From NCBI GenBank assembly GCA_003640385.1, contig RCAB01000007.1, positions 62,001-126,000 of the forward strand: a stretch of 64,000 bases of DNA, written 5' to 3'. This DNA is from Setaria digitata. Lineage: Eukaryota > Nematoda > Chromadorea > Rhabditida > Setariidae. Below the pieces are notes generated by a model that was not told where the DNA came from, ran no database searches, and worked only from the letters and a program-made list of their open reading frames with translations. Numbering within the stretch: the first letter of the stretch is position 1; each line of letters opens with the position of its first letter. The position numbers and the translations under genes were made by a program. Positions 15,277 to 30,105 of this stretch are shown one piece after another.

Positions 15277-18200
15277 CAAGAAATACTACCTTCAGAACTT
15301 CTGCAAACTTTTAGTAAAATGCTCACTTTCATGATAACTTTGACATTGTTCTTAAATTCTAAGCTCATGCTAAGTCTAGCTTCAATAAAATAGCTTTTAT
15401 TCTAAACAAAAATAAAAAGAAAGAAAAGTATTAGCTTGAGTAAAATAGTCAAATACTTCTGTAATAAATGTCACATGCGTATATTATCAATTATAAAAAT
15501 TGCTACAAAAATTTGTAAACGACAAGGGCACAGCAGGAAGTGAGCCACTTAAATTTATTTTAATTTCATAGCAACAAAATGTGTATGGTATTTTCCATGT
15601 TTTGCCTCATTTGCATATTGTTTTGAAAGATAAATATAGCACATCCACAATTTCAGTTATTCAATATCAGTATTAAATAAACAGGCATTTGACACGACAT
15701 TGTGAAATGTGAAGTGAAAATTTTTTGGAAAGTGTCAATTTTTATAAAATGGAAGTCAATCTCATTTCATCGTAGGCAAAAATAATAGAACTTCTAAGTC
15801 TTTTTCATGCAGTGTGTTAAATGATTAGAATGAGCTAAAAAGTCCGATTACTTAAATTATCCTCTTTAATCTACCTATCCATAAACTTCTGAGCTTCTGG
15901 GAATCAATCCTTTTTCAGTTCTTTCCAGCTTGATAACAAAAGATGTCGGAATCTGGTTTTAAAAAAAGGGAAAAGAACTTGCATTATATTTTGAAGGAAG
16001 ACATTCACATATTGGAAGTGGAAAATTGAATGAAATTGTATGTTATTTAAATCGATTTCAAGCATTCTTATGGAACAGTTATGAAAATTTCTAAAATAAA
16101 CAAAACATAGGATTTCTAAATTTTGAATTGCAAAGAATTGAAGTATTAAAATAATCTCTAAATTCCCCACTCGCTTTTTAATAGAAAAAATTTGATTTGT
16201 TTTCTTTCCAAAGCGATCCATCTTCTTTATATTAGTAGCGATGCCATTTTGGGCTAGTACAAATAGTTTTTTTAGAAAAAATTTTGACTCTTTGTTTATT
16301 TCTCTAGTTAATTACTAGTGCTTGAAGGCACTTAATTATTAGATTTAAAGTGTGATTTCAAATATTCAAATGTTTCTGAATATAACTAAAAAATTTTCCT
16401 TTTAATGACATTAAATATATGAAAAGTATAAACTATTACTTAAAAATGAAAATTTTAATGACAAGGGCATCACAAGCGTTATGAATAAGGGAAAATAAGG
16501 CTAGATCTTCCTTTTCGACAGCTTTTTTGAACTTATGATAGTGAATAGATTTTGAAATATCCTTTTTTTCTTTCTTTAGCAAATCGATCAGTTTGACCTC
16601 AAATATTTACATCTTCTCTTAAAATGTATATATCTTCAGAATAAGCTTTGCAAATTTAGTTTGCGAAAAACAAATAAAAACTTTGTCATAGCCAAAGAAT
16701 TAAAAATATGTTTATCTTTTTTTTTTTTTTTTTTAGGGAAAATTCAATGGTTGCAATTAATGCGATTATTATAGATTATGAATACACATTTTTTCAGTTA
16801 TCTTCATTTATACTGTTATTATCATTAATGTTGCGACAAAATTGCAAACAAATCTCTTTTCTGCATATAGAAATGATATTATTCAATAAGTTTCCGAACA
16901 AACGAATCCAGAAAAAGGTACTTTGTAATAAGCAAATGAGAAGAGTGTATTAAAGTAGGGTTCATTCTGGAAGAGATTCAACGATAACTTAAGGTCTGAT
17001 AAATATAACTCAGTCTATTATTTTTTGCGTATCTAATGACAAAACTGAAAGAACTAAAATAGTTAAGCTAATGAAGAGGCAAATTCAATAACAAATAACT
17101 CAAACCTTAATATGAATTTATATTTTCGTTATTCATTCCTAAATACTTTTCTGCGTTTTCTTTTATTTCAGCACAGAGACAGTGCCAAATCTTATACTAT
17201 ATATAGTCTAATCGAAATTACATACTGCTAAATATAAAAATTCAAGCAGCCTAATTTAACTATAAATTAGTATTTAACTGAATACAATTATTCATGTAAG
17301 ACAGTTTCAAAAATTAATCGTTAACATCAATAGTTGAAAACAGTGTCAAACTTTTTATTTGAATTTTTATTCATTTTTAAGTCTCTGTTTTTGTGAGTAT
17401 TGCTGTGCCTTCCTTTCATTTCCATATTTTATCCTTGCATTACGTTTTGCTTTTGTTTATCAACAAACACTGTTGTCAAATGCTTAAAAAGGAATTGCAA
17501 ATTGAAAAGTTGCTTAAAATGAGGGAAGAAAGTTTGAGTTTAAGGTGCTCTATGATCAAATGATAATCATACTGAATCAGGATCTGATATAATTAATTTC
17601 ATGGCATTTGTTGTATTATAATAAGGGAAGCGATATTGTATTAATTAAAGTAAAACAATATTCATTTTTTTTCTTAAAAAGAAAAATTTAACAAAATTTC
17701 TCATAATCAGATCCAAAAATAATACCTTCATCTATCTAACTATGATTTCATGGTTTGTAAAGACAGGGTAAGTTACCGCGGCTTTAAAAAAAAAAAAAAA
17801 AAAACTTGGAATCATATTAATTTTGGATTTCAGAAATTAAAACGCGACAAATAAAGCGAAGAAGAAATGAGTAAGGGATTAGAAATATGATAAATAAATT
17901 AGCATCGAAATAGGCATAAACTAAACTAATTTTAACGAATAGATCTATAAAACAGTTTGCAATGCACTAGATATTATTTTATTTAAATACAGTCTTATCT
18001 GAACATGCCATAGATCTCTTAGGTTTTATCTTCACGTGCGAAGAACTTATTTTCTTTCCAGTTCATTTATATATTTTATTTCAAAACTTATGGTTTGGTG
18101 TCGCTGATTTTTCACTAATTAGATTAACTTTTACCTGATCTTCCAATTTCTATCGATAGCAGGAAAGTCCTACATGGACTACTCTTCATAACTTTCATGT

Positions 18201-20812
18201 TTGTGTAAAAATTTGGTGTTGTATTGTTTTTAATTAAGCTTATGTTTAATTAATTGAAGCATGCATTAGTTAGTTCATAAATTTTGTTTAAGAAAATAGA
18301 ATAAATTAAAGGACCCAAGAATAGACAGCGGGTGAATTGGGATAAAAATAAAAAATAAAAAAAAAATTAGTGTGTAGTGAGAGTATTGGTGACAAGGTAG
18401 ACAAAGACCGAACTGTCTTAAAGAAGAAGATCTGAGGTTGGTTGACTTGATTAATAAACAACCTGTTTATTTCTTTTCCATTTCCAAGCAAAGGATTTAT
18501 ACTCACAACAAAGATCAATTAAGTATAGAAAAGTGTGTTAGTTTAATTGCCTTCGCCAATCTATAATGTGCGGAAATGAGCTGTTGATGGTATTTATCCG
18601 GAATGATATGCAGTTCTAGCTAGTGGAATGAATAGATGGATTCAAAGAAAACGAAACGTCCTGTTAGTCACTTACTTCAAAGTTCAGAGAAAAAAGTGAT
18701 GGATCGTCTAATGATGGACAGAAGCTCATTTGGGTGTCGACAGTGATCAAATTTCGCCAGTGGACAAGAAGATGAACACTAATTTCGATCACAGCTTAAT
18801 GCAACTGGCATAAAAAAAAAGTAAAATGAAGCAGTAATTGCCTGGACTGAAAAGGAAAGGACATGTTTACTTTGGGTGAAAAACTTACAACGGATTAGAA
18901 AGTGGAATTAATTTGGATTGAAAACAAACTCTAATAGGGATGAGGATGTTCTTTGGGTCCAGAACATTCGCTTGCCTAACATTTTGGAATGTTTGAAATG
19001 CAACTGGCTCATCTAGCTTTGTTTAAGTATTACGCTAATAACTACTGAGTAGAGGGCCTTGTCAGCTCATTTTAAAATCTTTAAGTAAAAGAAAATTTTT
19101 TGTACCAAAACAAATAAGACACCAAATTTGAATCTAAACTTGAGAATAAACCACAGAAATTCACTAAATCAATATTTTCTAGACGAAAGCAAAGCAGAAT
19201 TCTCCATATATAATAAGCATTCCATTGTTCAGGCCTAGTCCAATATTTAAAGTTACTTGAAATTTTTATCTCTGATATTTCCATCATACCAGAATCACTG
19301 AGACTAAAATCCTAATATTCCCATATCGAATATGTTCATGTTTTTAGCAGTTTTCGAATGGATCGTTTCCGAAATAAATTATCAGACTGCTTAGAATCTC
19401 ACACTTAGATCGATGTGAGTAAACAAACGAAAACATTACCTTAATGGGCAAAACATTTCTTGGATTTGAATAATAGACGAAATGCTTCATGTTTGTTCTG
19501 TTGATTCCTTCTGTCAGAAGGCGTACTGCTTGAAAACCTTATGGAGAATTGAAAGGTCTAAATGACTTGAAAGATTTGGTCTAATAAAACGCTTGAATAA
19601 TGAATTCAGAAATTATGTGCAGCAATATTTATGCACTGAGAGAGGTGAATTGTTGGCCAAGAAAGGCTCGATGTAATGGATTTGCAATATTGCATCTATA
19701 CGTAAACAGACAAATTGAAGTGCTGTTATTTAGGAAAGAAAGATTTGAGCACAGTAAAAAACCAGTGTTAATCTGTGCCTGATCCTAAAATCCTCGCCTT
19801 CTAAGTCTTCAATCAGCTATTGGGCTGCTATGGTCTTTAAAGTGTTTCGATCTAAATTACTACTAGAAGTGATAATAATAGATTAATATATAGCAAATGG
19901 AGTCCTGGTAGGCTTATTTAATTAAGTGAATTTAGTGGAAGATATTTCTTCGAGGAAGATTGTCTGGCTAATGGTTTTTATGCTAAGCTTCATTTTTAAA
20001 ATATTTATAACACGTAGCTATGAGTGCCAAATCACATTTATACAATTTAAAAAAGAAATTAAAATTTTTAAAATATTATGGGACGTTTATTTACAGGGCT
20101 TTTAAAATATTGTTGAGAATTTACGAACAAAATCGGAAACTATCTGTTTAATATTAATTTAACTATCAATTATTCCACTATATACACTTTTACAATTGCA
20201 AACAAACTGATTATTTTGCATTAATTAGCACATTGGCTAACGAGAAAGTGAAGAAATTTAATCAATTAACGCATTTTAGAGACTGGGAAATTAATGATAA
20301 TATCTTATTCATGCAATTACATATGGCATCCTATGAACAAGCAGTGCTTTTATAATTCAATAACTAAGTAGTAACATTGTGACAAGAGTGTATTTACTGC
20401 ATACAGAGCTGAACATAATTTATAATGACTTGGCCATGTTTTACCTGACCCAAGTAGTTTTTCTGTGTTTCTGGAAATGTTCAGATTGGATATTTCTAAA
20501 TCTAATAACACTCTTGGCGCCATCTTAACCACTGTTTACTTTATGTGACAGCTTAGGTATCTTCGTCATTGCTTACATCTGTGGCCATGAAAACTAGTCC
20601 AAGTATTGACTGCTTCTGACGAAAGCAAAGGTACGTTTCCAGGGTAGCAGCATCACTGGTATATGTAACATAAAACTGAGTTAGAAGTATCTAATGTGGG
20701 CAGCTGAAAACTTCAAGTGCAAATTTACACACAATTTCTGAACGATTTCTAGAAATATTCCTTATTTAAATAGGCATATTTCAATTTATATTTTAAAAAT
20801 GAAATAATGTCG

Positions 20813-20843
<31 letters not shown>

Positions 20844-23800
20844 AAGATGAAAGGTAAGGAAAATGTTAGACAAATATAATTTATTTAACTTTCCGCGCTT
20901 TTTCAAAGTTTTAGAATATTGAAAAGAACTTAGTAAAAAATACAGTGATATGCGAGAACTGTAAACATACCTTAGTTGATTATCATGAGCCCAGTTGGCT
21001 TACAATGTTTATCCTGTTATTTAGTCTAATCTTATTTATAAATTTATGTCTCATGGCAGATATTATTCGATTAGACTGATTAAGCAAAGTTTGCATTTGA
21101 TGCAGAAGCTCCAAGTTATTAGATCTTCAGAGGTACTTGTTCAAGTTATTAATACTAATTAACATCAAGAAGTAAGATCTGCATATTATATATTTTTCAC
21201 ATTCATTATACGTTTGCACAGAGGGACTTATATTGTTTTAGTATTACGAACTTTCCGCAATATTCTGAACAAAGAAATCTTGGGGTACTCATCAGTGTTA
21301 AATAATTTTTCATCATCGAACAAACACTGTATTCACTTTGTCTAGATTTTCACTGAATTGTCATTGCTAAATAAAATGTTATGATAAGCAGTAGCAAATG
21401 GCGAAGTAATCTAATTTCCTGCCACTGGTTAGACTTTATATTAGCCTGGGTATCATATAAGCGATCAACTCGAGGACACATGGTGAACTCTGATTCCATC
21501 TGATGTAAGAATTTCTTAATATTTTTCACTGCTTTTCGTTCAATCATCACTGTCAGATCAATTCAGCAGAAGATTATCAAACTTAAAAATAACCCGAACT
21601 CAAAGTATCAAATCAGAACAACATTTTTACATGTAGGAGAATTTTAATTTGTGGGAGTGACTTTTTCAGAAAATTTAACTTGGAAAATGCATTTTTTTTC
21701 CAGATATATTATGTTGAAAAGTATTAATAAAATAACCTCTCCTTTCTTGCACCGGTGAATAACAATTATTTAGTGAATGAATGTGTGTTATCAGGCAAGC
21801 ATCAGACAAACTCTTGTCAATGATCAAATAAAACGAAATTACTAAAATAGCTACTGAAAATTGCTCATTCTTGATAGCAAAATAACTAAGTCACTTTTAT
21901 TCATATTCATTATACAAGTTTTATTACAGTGAAGTATTATATGCGTAGATAAGGGATAGTGTGTATTTCATTAATAAGTTTGCGCGAAATTAATTATCTT
22001 TATGGAACGCAATTCCTAAGTTATCTTAATCAACCCTAAGCTAAACTAGATAATCAGCACATTTTTCCTAACAAAAAATAAAAATAAAAAATGAAAAAAA
22101 AAAAATTGTTTGTTCCTGCTATATTGCTAAATTCGTCCTTCAGAAATCAATGAATTTCTTGTGAAAAATTTTGCTTGCTGAATCATCTTCCCTGCAGGAG
22201 GTTGTAGAAATGGCTGGAAAAGAATCATAGTCAATTAGCGAGAGGTCAAATGAATATAGGTAGATGATCGAAGCAAAACTTTCTAGTTCAAAGTCAAGCT
22301 TTATTTTTTATTTTCTTCATCAATAATTGTTGCACATTTTGCATTTTTCTCTAGAATGCTTAAATTGCTAACATGCATTTCAACTGATAGTCGAGATTCA
22401 GAAAGCCATTAATACAATCAATATGCCAATAGTAACTGTAGAACTCTCTGAGGTCAAGAAATGGCTTACAGAATGAGAAGAGGAGATATTTGCTGCTAAT
22501 CGTTTACTCATTATGACTAATTACCAAAATTTCCACCATCCCATAGTGTAGCATCACTGATTACCCTTCGCTTCTTCAGTCTCGTGGCTTTCATTGATGA
22601 TGTCTGGGCCACCTGTATCTTACACTATTTGTCTTCACTGTTTTATGATCCATTCTGCTGAATTCAAGCAATCTGCTCTTTTACTCAGAAGCCAAAATAA
22701 ACATCTGACAAGAACTAATCAGTTGTTAGCAGCGAAATTCGAAGGCAAAAAAAGTTACTTAAATGACGTAGATATATTTATTTGAAATTATATTTTAATG
22801 TAAATTAACAATGTTCGGTATCGCTCATTTAGCATAATTACTTTTACACTAACTTAATTAATACAGGCTTCATTGACATTCTATAGCGTATTTTGTCCTA
22901 CTTCTGCTTGAGCAATAACATATGTAACGTGAGCACTTATAGAAGCAAAATGTAATAAACGAATACGTTCTTTTGGCAGTTTTTAAGTTTCTGAAAAAGA
23001 GTGAAATTTTAAATGTTGTTCGAGTATATTTATTTTCAAGTAGGTATTTTTGCCGTAACGTATTGCGAAGTTTTATTTGCATTTGCAACAAATAATTAGG
23101 ATAATCACAAAAAAAAAAAAAAAAATTAGAATACTGGAAAAAGAATCTGTTAAAAGTGGTAAATATGAGGAAATAAGCCAGCTGTATTATCTCTTTAATA
23201 AGGCTAATCTTTCTGAAAATGATGAAAATACTCAGTTTGAATTACTTATTATTATTATTTTATACCGGTTAAATTGTGCGACTATTCATTGATAAATCGT
23301 ATTTGTTTGTTAATTTCATAATATATTCCTTGTAAATAAACAAGCAGTTTGCTGATAATTAAATAATGTTGTCCGCTTACTGTTTACTAGCAGCAAAACT
23401 TAACTAATTGTTCAGTAGAATAAATGTTCATTGCAGGAAAAAAAACTAAAATATGTTCGAGAAATCCTGTTGGTCTTTCATAATTTGAATCACCTGCAAA
23501 GATTTGCCATTTTATTAAAAATTTTGGTATCTCAGAATTCGAAAGCATTTATCTTTAAATTAGATGCTCGAGAATTGATGGGTACTAATTACCGGAAATA
23601 TAATTATCGCTCAATGTATTCATCCTCCGTCTTACTATTTGTGGCAAGAAGCAATCATAAATGAGAATAAATGAGATTTCCAAACTAGATTAATCAAAGA
23701 TACTATAATATTTATAAATAGAGCAAATAGCTCATTGGCACTTCAACCTCATTTGTATCTCAAAACTTTTTTTTTGTTAAGGAAACATAAAACCTTGGTA

Positions 23801-26004
23801 GAAATGTAACTAGTCTAGCTATGTGCTACTTTTTTTTTCTTAAAATTATTGCAGAATCTTTTCATATTCATTGGGTTTTCTTAAAAATGTGATCGGTAAG
23901 CAGAAATGAATGTTAGAAAATTATATAGTCACTAATCAGGTAATTAGAAGACTATTTGTAATTTAATATTATCAAGCAGCAATAATTAGAAGGAAAGTGA
24001 ACAATTCTGTGCAAAAAAAAAAAAAAAAAAAGCAAAACAAAAAGTCAAAAAGTGACGTTTTAAGAGATATAAAAGATACCATTTATGGTTATTTGAATGA
24101 AATTTATAGCAAGATTAGCTGCCAACTTTATTTCACTTCTGATCTTGATAGTCCGTAAATGATTGTCCTTTATGATCATGCAAGGCAATTTATAACAATT
24201 TGGATCTATAGGAAGACCTTTTTCCGAATGTTTCTGGATTCCCATTAAGAAGAATAACAATAACCGGAAAAGGACCTAAAGTGCTTTGCCTGGATGCAGT
24301 TAGTCACAGTCCATTAATATTTTGTTGCAACAGCGCAAATATTTTTTACTTTTTTATTACCTGATTTTACACTTTTTGAAATTCACCAAATGAGGATTTT
24401 GTTTTCTGAATATTTCACTCTATTTCACAAAAGGTTTACTTCCATATATTATGCCTTTATTTCATGAAGCAAAATCGAAGGACGGACACTTTAGATCTTT
24501 CAAAATTTAAAGTATGTATGAAATTGTAAAGAGGTCTCGAAATATTTCAGCGCACAGCAAATGAAGCACTAAATTGGAAAATAATCGACTGTGATGAAAA
24601 AGAAGAGAAATTAAGTTACTTTGTATCGCTTAACAGAAATTAGCAATATTTGTTGCTTTTAGAATAGAGGCAATAAAGATTTTCACATTTGAAGATTTGA
24701 GAATGTTGAATGTTGAATCCTGTATGATAAATCCAAACAACTGAATGCATTCAATGGAATTAATTATTGGATAATTTTTAATATTACAAAGCGGGAAGTA
24801 TGTAAGGAAACATTCTCAAGTGAGGTTAAACTTAGTCTAGTCGTCTCAGGATTCTCATTTATTTTTTTGGTCAGGAAAATTGCATCAGAGAACAATGTTA
24901 CTGCAATAACTGGTTATGCTAAACTAAATACTTGATGAAAGTAGTCTAAACAATGTAAAAGATATATATAAAGCTTAAAATTTCCTTAATTATCAAGTTA
25001 AATAGATAAAAGAGCATTGAGCTAGTAACTAGTAGCTACTACTAAGTTTGTTTCAGAAAATGAAGTCCACCTGGGTTAGATACGGATTGTGGTCAAATAT
25101 CTAATAAAAGTATCATGGAACTTTCATATATCAGTGGCCTTACTTATGAAGCAGGCCAGTCTTCTTCACTTTGTTGATATTTGAAGCTGACTTTACGGAG
25201 GTTCAATTATTTTTTTGCTTTTTTAATGCCACTTCATAAAGGATTCTTGAGAAGCTGATGACATCAACCGTTGAATCATTTCGCTAAATCCATCTCCAGT
25301 CTGTCGCTTCTTCCTCGCAAATGACAAATTTCAGAAAAAAAAAAACTGAAAAAAGATATTATTTTTCGTTTAAATTCCTAATTACCTTAGATGACTCAGA
25401 AGCCGAAGGATCACTGGGTGTATTCTGATCTTTTATTAGTAACTTCATTAGTTGTGATGCTTTCTGTTTAATTTCAAATTACATCAGATGCAATGGAGTT
25501 TAAGACTTTGAATTCTAAAAAAAAAAAAAAAAAAGAAAAAAAAAAGAAAAAAATTTCCTGCTGAACTGAAAATTGAAAATTGCCCAGAAATGGAGACCTG
25601 GTAATAAGTATTGGTATAGGCATAGAAGCAGTACTGAAATGATCGTCAAGAAAATGCTAAATTCAGATGGCAAAAATTTTGTGCATTAGAGTAATCACAA
25701 ACAATAAAAAAAGAGAAGATTAAAAATCTTGAAATACGAGAAAAAGAGCAACATAAGACGACCAAAAAATAATACTATTGAAAACCAGTTCTTGAATTAA
25801 GTACGTACCGTACTCGACAGATTAAAGAATTTGTCAGTGTTTATAGGATCAAACTCTTCAGCTTTGAAGTTTAAACTGCTGCAATTAAAATCTGACAATT
25901 TCCAAAAACGAATTTTTAAATCTTCAATAAATTAATTTAAGGAAGGTAGCTGGTTTTCAATTAGTAGCTATTATCCATCATTACATTTTTACATAATTCA
26001 ATTT

Positions 26005-26006
<2 letters not shown>

Positions 26007-26035
<29 letters not shown>
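26007..26035. repeat. 29-base T homopolymer
   Basis: This is the longest mononucleotide run noted in the window. Its length is probably polymorphic and may be inexact in the assembly. Confidence 0.85.
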
Positions 26036-29000
26036 CATTAAACGAGAGAATACAGCTGGAACCGAAACAAAAAAAAAAAAAGAAACTGATAAATGAATAA
26101 ATAATCTATCTATTTTTATCCACTTTTTTTTCTTGTGCCTTCATTTTTACTTCTATATTAGCATGTCTTCATTGTTATTTAGCTATGTCAAGCAATTTTT
26201 AAGTAGTTTTTGTTCAGATAGTGAGCTCATAAATATACAGCAAATGACGCCATTGATCAGAACTGGCCTTGGATTAATTGACTTACAAATGCTTCAAATA
26301 TCTAATTAGGAATTCTAATTGTGACATATACAATGAAGTATTCCTTTTACACTCACAATTAAAAAAAAAAAAAAAAAAATTAATCCTAATAGAATGCAAC
26401 AAGCGTTTCGAAGATGCCAAAGCATTTTTAAGCCTCATTTTTTTTTTTCTATTTCAATTATAAAATTCAGTAATGGCCAGAATGAACAGAAATGTAGTTA
26501 ATTACTGATCATGGAAGCTTGGCTTATGATAAATTATTTCAATCGAACATTAAAGACATAAGCAAAAAAAAAAAAATGAAAATAATTATCAAGTTAAGTT
26601 ACCTAACTTCATGCCAGTCGGTTCGTTCGAGATTGATTTCCATTATTTCAATTAAACAAAATCATTTAAGTATTTTGTTCATATGAGTGGGACAAAAAAA
26701 AAAAAAAAAAAAAAAAAAACGAAACTTGATTTTCGGAATTCTTGTTTACTCCCAAGAAAATTTTGATAATTGGAAGGAATGAATTTTAAGAGAATGTCAA
26801 CCACCATAGCGGTATTGATATGCTCAAGCGTAAATTCATCTCTCTGCAGACTCTTTGTGGAAAAAATAAAATTTATTCAGAAATATCAGAAATGGAAAGA
26901 ACTTCATTTCTGATTTTCAGAAAAAAGTTTTTTATTTGAATAAGCGATTACTAACAAGAAAAAATTCACATCAAACTGATTTGCTCTTTCAGATTATCCA
27001 TGCGATTAGTAATAATATCAAATGTTTTTAATGAACATGAAATATTATAAAGAAAACATGATTTAAAGTTCTCCTATAAAATTCTTAAAAATTTTTCATT
27101 AAGATTATTTTTTTTTTTTACTAAATTAAATGGAGTTTTCTTATTCTATTAAATTTAATACAAATGATTAAAACAAGTTTCCTTTTTTTTTAAAGAAAAA
27201 GATTAGTTCATTTAATATTTAATAGGAAAATTACCAGTAGTATCAAATTAATCCATTAATCACTTAAAGGTATGGAAACCTTTCCGACACTAGCTAGTAG
27301 AAAAAAAAAAAAAAAAAATGAGCAAAAGAAAAAATTGATGAATATGATTGCTAGAATTTGAGAAACGAAATCTCATGAAAAATTTATAAAAAATGAATGG
27401 CATAGCATCAAAAAATAATATGAGAGATTTAATTGGCGCTGATTGCTTTTTTTTTTTTGTATTACTTTACCATTGGCCTTCTTCCTATAGGTTAATAGTT
27501 ACTCCATTAATCAGACTTAAAAAAGAAACTTAACAGGCGGATAATAATGAATGAAGTTGTGAAAAAATTAAGAGATCCTTCTGTATTTCAGGATTTCGAA
27601 AAAATATTTGTTGCAAAAAATACAAAAAAAGAAAAAAAAAACAATTATGTAGTCTTCTTTCTTTCCATTCTCGTAAAAATGTTCCTTGGGATATTTTCTA
27701 TTACAGAATAGCTGATAACATAGAAATGTTGATAGTGAATGTTAATAAATAACAATGCAGTATGACTGATAATAGCAAATAGCTGATAGCAGCTAATAAT
27801 AGTTGATAATGGAAAGTAGCAGAAAATATGAATTAGCTGATAATAGAGAATAATACAGAATGGTAGAAAAAAATATTATGCTATTGAGTAAATGAATCAT
27901 TTCCCTGGAGAGACTGGTTGCATGATGCTTGCTATATTTAGAACTTTTTCCATCCTTTTCGAATTTGGCATGTTTGATACACCTGAGCCAGGTGAAGATT
28001 GCAGTGGGCTCTCGCCCGAGAGAACTTTCACCACAATTCTCTCTGATACATCATCTTGACAATCCAAAGTCTCTCAAGAAACTCCATTACTCTAGCTGAA
28101 GATCGTCTAAAAATCTTTTCTCTCTCTGACAAACTAATACTACTGTAACTGTACAATTTCGATAACTACTGCTTCTGTCACTCAAATAAGTACCATACCT
28201 CACTGACACATTACAGTTTCCTGGTGAATTCATCATCCTTACTTCAATGTACTTTAAAATTTGAACTTCATTCAGTGGAAAAATCAATTTACTTTTTCTC
28301 CTTTTAAATTTTCAACCGATACTAGATTATTGATAAGAGAAGATGAATAATAAGATTAAATTGATTAAATTGATTATCGGATCCTGCTTAGTTTCTGCAT
28401 TAGAGCATTGTAAAACTTAGATCGAAACAAAAGACATCTAATGGAAAATATACATATCATGATAAGAACATCTATCTTAGTACGTAAATTTCCATATTTG
28501 TTAATTTAATTGAATTTTCCTTCATTCTAATTTTCAAAAAAAAAAAAATGTTTGTAAAATAGTGCTTACAAATTAAAACTCCAAAAAAAAAAAAGTGTTT
28601 AAAGGGATTTAATATTCTAAACATTTGTTGGATTCACCCAGTAACAGTAGCATTGAAGAATTAGTACTCTTTTTGATAATATTTTAGTTAACCTTTAAGA
28701 AGGAGACTATTTAATCTTTCAACTTGACAGCAAAAGGACTTCTCGCATTATTATTAACTTTATATGTTTTGTTCTAATTGGCATTTGCAAAAAAAAAAAA
28801 AAATGTCTTTTTGATTTGTCTGAAAATAATTTTTGACTGATTTAAATTTTCTACGCAAATAGACTTCTGTTTCATTGTCCGTAAACCGATTTATTAATTG
28901 TACAGCAGAACTGGAAGAAGTGAGAGTGAGTAAATAGAATAATGACATTTTGAGTGGAGAGCTAATTAGACGACGATTGATGTGACAGATCTACGTTCGC

Positions 29001-29812
29001 AAATGAATCCCTTATGCAGTTGCAAAACTGCGCATATTTCCTTCTTGTTGAGCAAACAAAAATAGCATTTCGAATGACTACAACGTACGTCAAATTCACG
29101 TGATATTTTATTTGGGTAGACGCAGAAAGTATTCACAAACGGGTTAATGAAGAAATTTTTCTGCTTGTGATGAGAATATGCTACGAATGCGGAAACATAG
29201 AAGGAATGAGAATGGGCGAAGCAATTACATCAATGCTGAAAAGTATAAGTGTCTTCTGAGTTCATCAGACCCTCACTGATTGAACTTTGAATCGAAGTCC
29301 TTCTTCTAGTTCAAAAAATTGGAACATTTTGTATTTTTCTATTGCTTAAATTAGCTTCCATTTCGTTCAAGCCAACTTGCTAAGAATTCTTTATTCATTT
29401 CAAGTTGCAGCAATACCTATACATAACACATTGAAGTATATAGAAAATATATTTGGAGCTTTCGGAAAATACCTGCTGTAACGCGGAATTATTACCTGGC
29501 GCACTTAGCTCAGTGAAGTCTTGATAAAAACTTCATACTAATAGAACTTTATACTTCTAGTATTTTCGAATTCGAAACTAAAATGCAGAAGCACGAAGAA
29601 ATATTCAAATTATCAATCTTCGAATAAGTAAATGATTTTGATGCGAAAATAGAAAAAGAGCATTTTCATTTCAAATGACACTTTATAACTGCAAATTACA
29701 GTTAGAAAGATTTTTCCGTTTCTCAATTTCAGATCTCTTATGAGAAAATTGAATCAAAAGGATAATTCAAGTCAGTTAATTTCTTTTTTTTTTTTTTTTT
29801 TCATCATCTCAG

Positions 29813-29989
29813 AAATGTGTCGCATGTCGCAGCGATCAGTGCGACAGAGTTGGACACAGTTTGTTTCTTGTGTTCAGTGCATATTTTCAGGTGATAAAGG
29901 AACCAGGATCAGATTCCTTCCTTGTCGCTGCAAGAAATCAGCCATCGGCTAATGCTTGTCTTCGAAGATTCCGCAAGTCACTGCGCTAA
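29813..29989 (+). CDS. candidate terminal exon of an unidentified gene
   Basis: After a long T tract ending in TCATCTCAG, a frame of 58 codons stays open to a TAA stop at 29987. The reading is cysteine-rich at its start (KCVACRSDQC) and basic at its end (RRFRKSLR). The stretch is clearly less AT-rich than its surroundings, and an AATAAA signal lies at 30100, about 110 bases past the stop, which is the layout of a last exon with a short 3' UTR. A second frame across the same bases is also open and reads as another cysteine-containing peptide, so the correct frame is not certain. I do not recognise the family and could not place upstream exons. It may be chance. Confidence 0.35.
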   Translation, partial: KCVACRSDQCDRVGHSLFLVFSAYFQVIKEPGSDSFLVAARNQPSANACLRRFRKSLR

Positions 29990-30105
29990 TCAATTTAAGG
30001 TCTGGAAAGAGGAACTGCCATCATCTGATTAATTGGGTCTATTTATAGAAATCTAAGCCAATATCATTTCCTAAGGCGTCCTCGGTTGGCATAGCATTCA
30101 ATAAA

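Larger units (their letters stand above)
1..29812. other. gene-poor AT-rich stretch
   Basis: I see no convincing gene here on either strand. Open frames are short (about 60-105 codons), low in complexity, and lack recognisable motifs or paired splice signals. The sequence is dominated by A and T, with many homopolymers of 10-29 bases, for example a run of 29 T at 26007-26035, and by short simple repeats. Small local duplications and hairpins are listed separately. It could be intergenic DNA or a very large intron; weakly conserved or widely spaced exons could be missed by eye. Confidence 0.6.
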
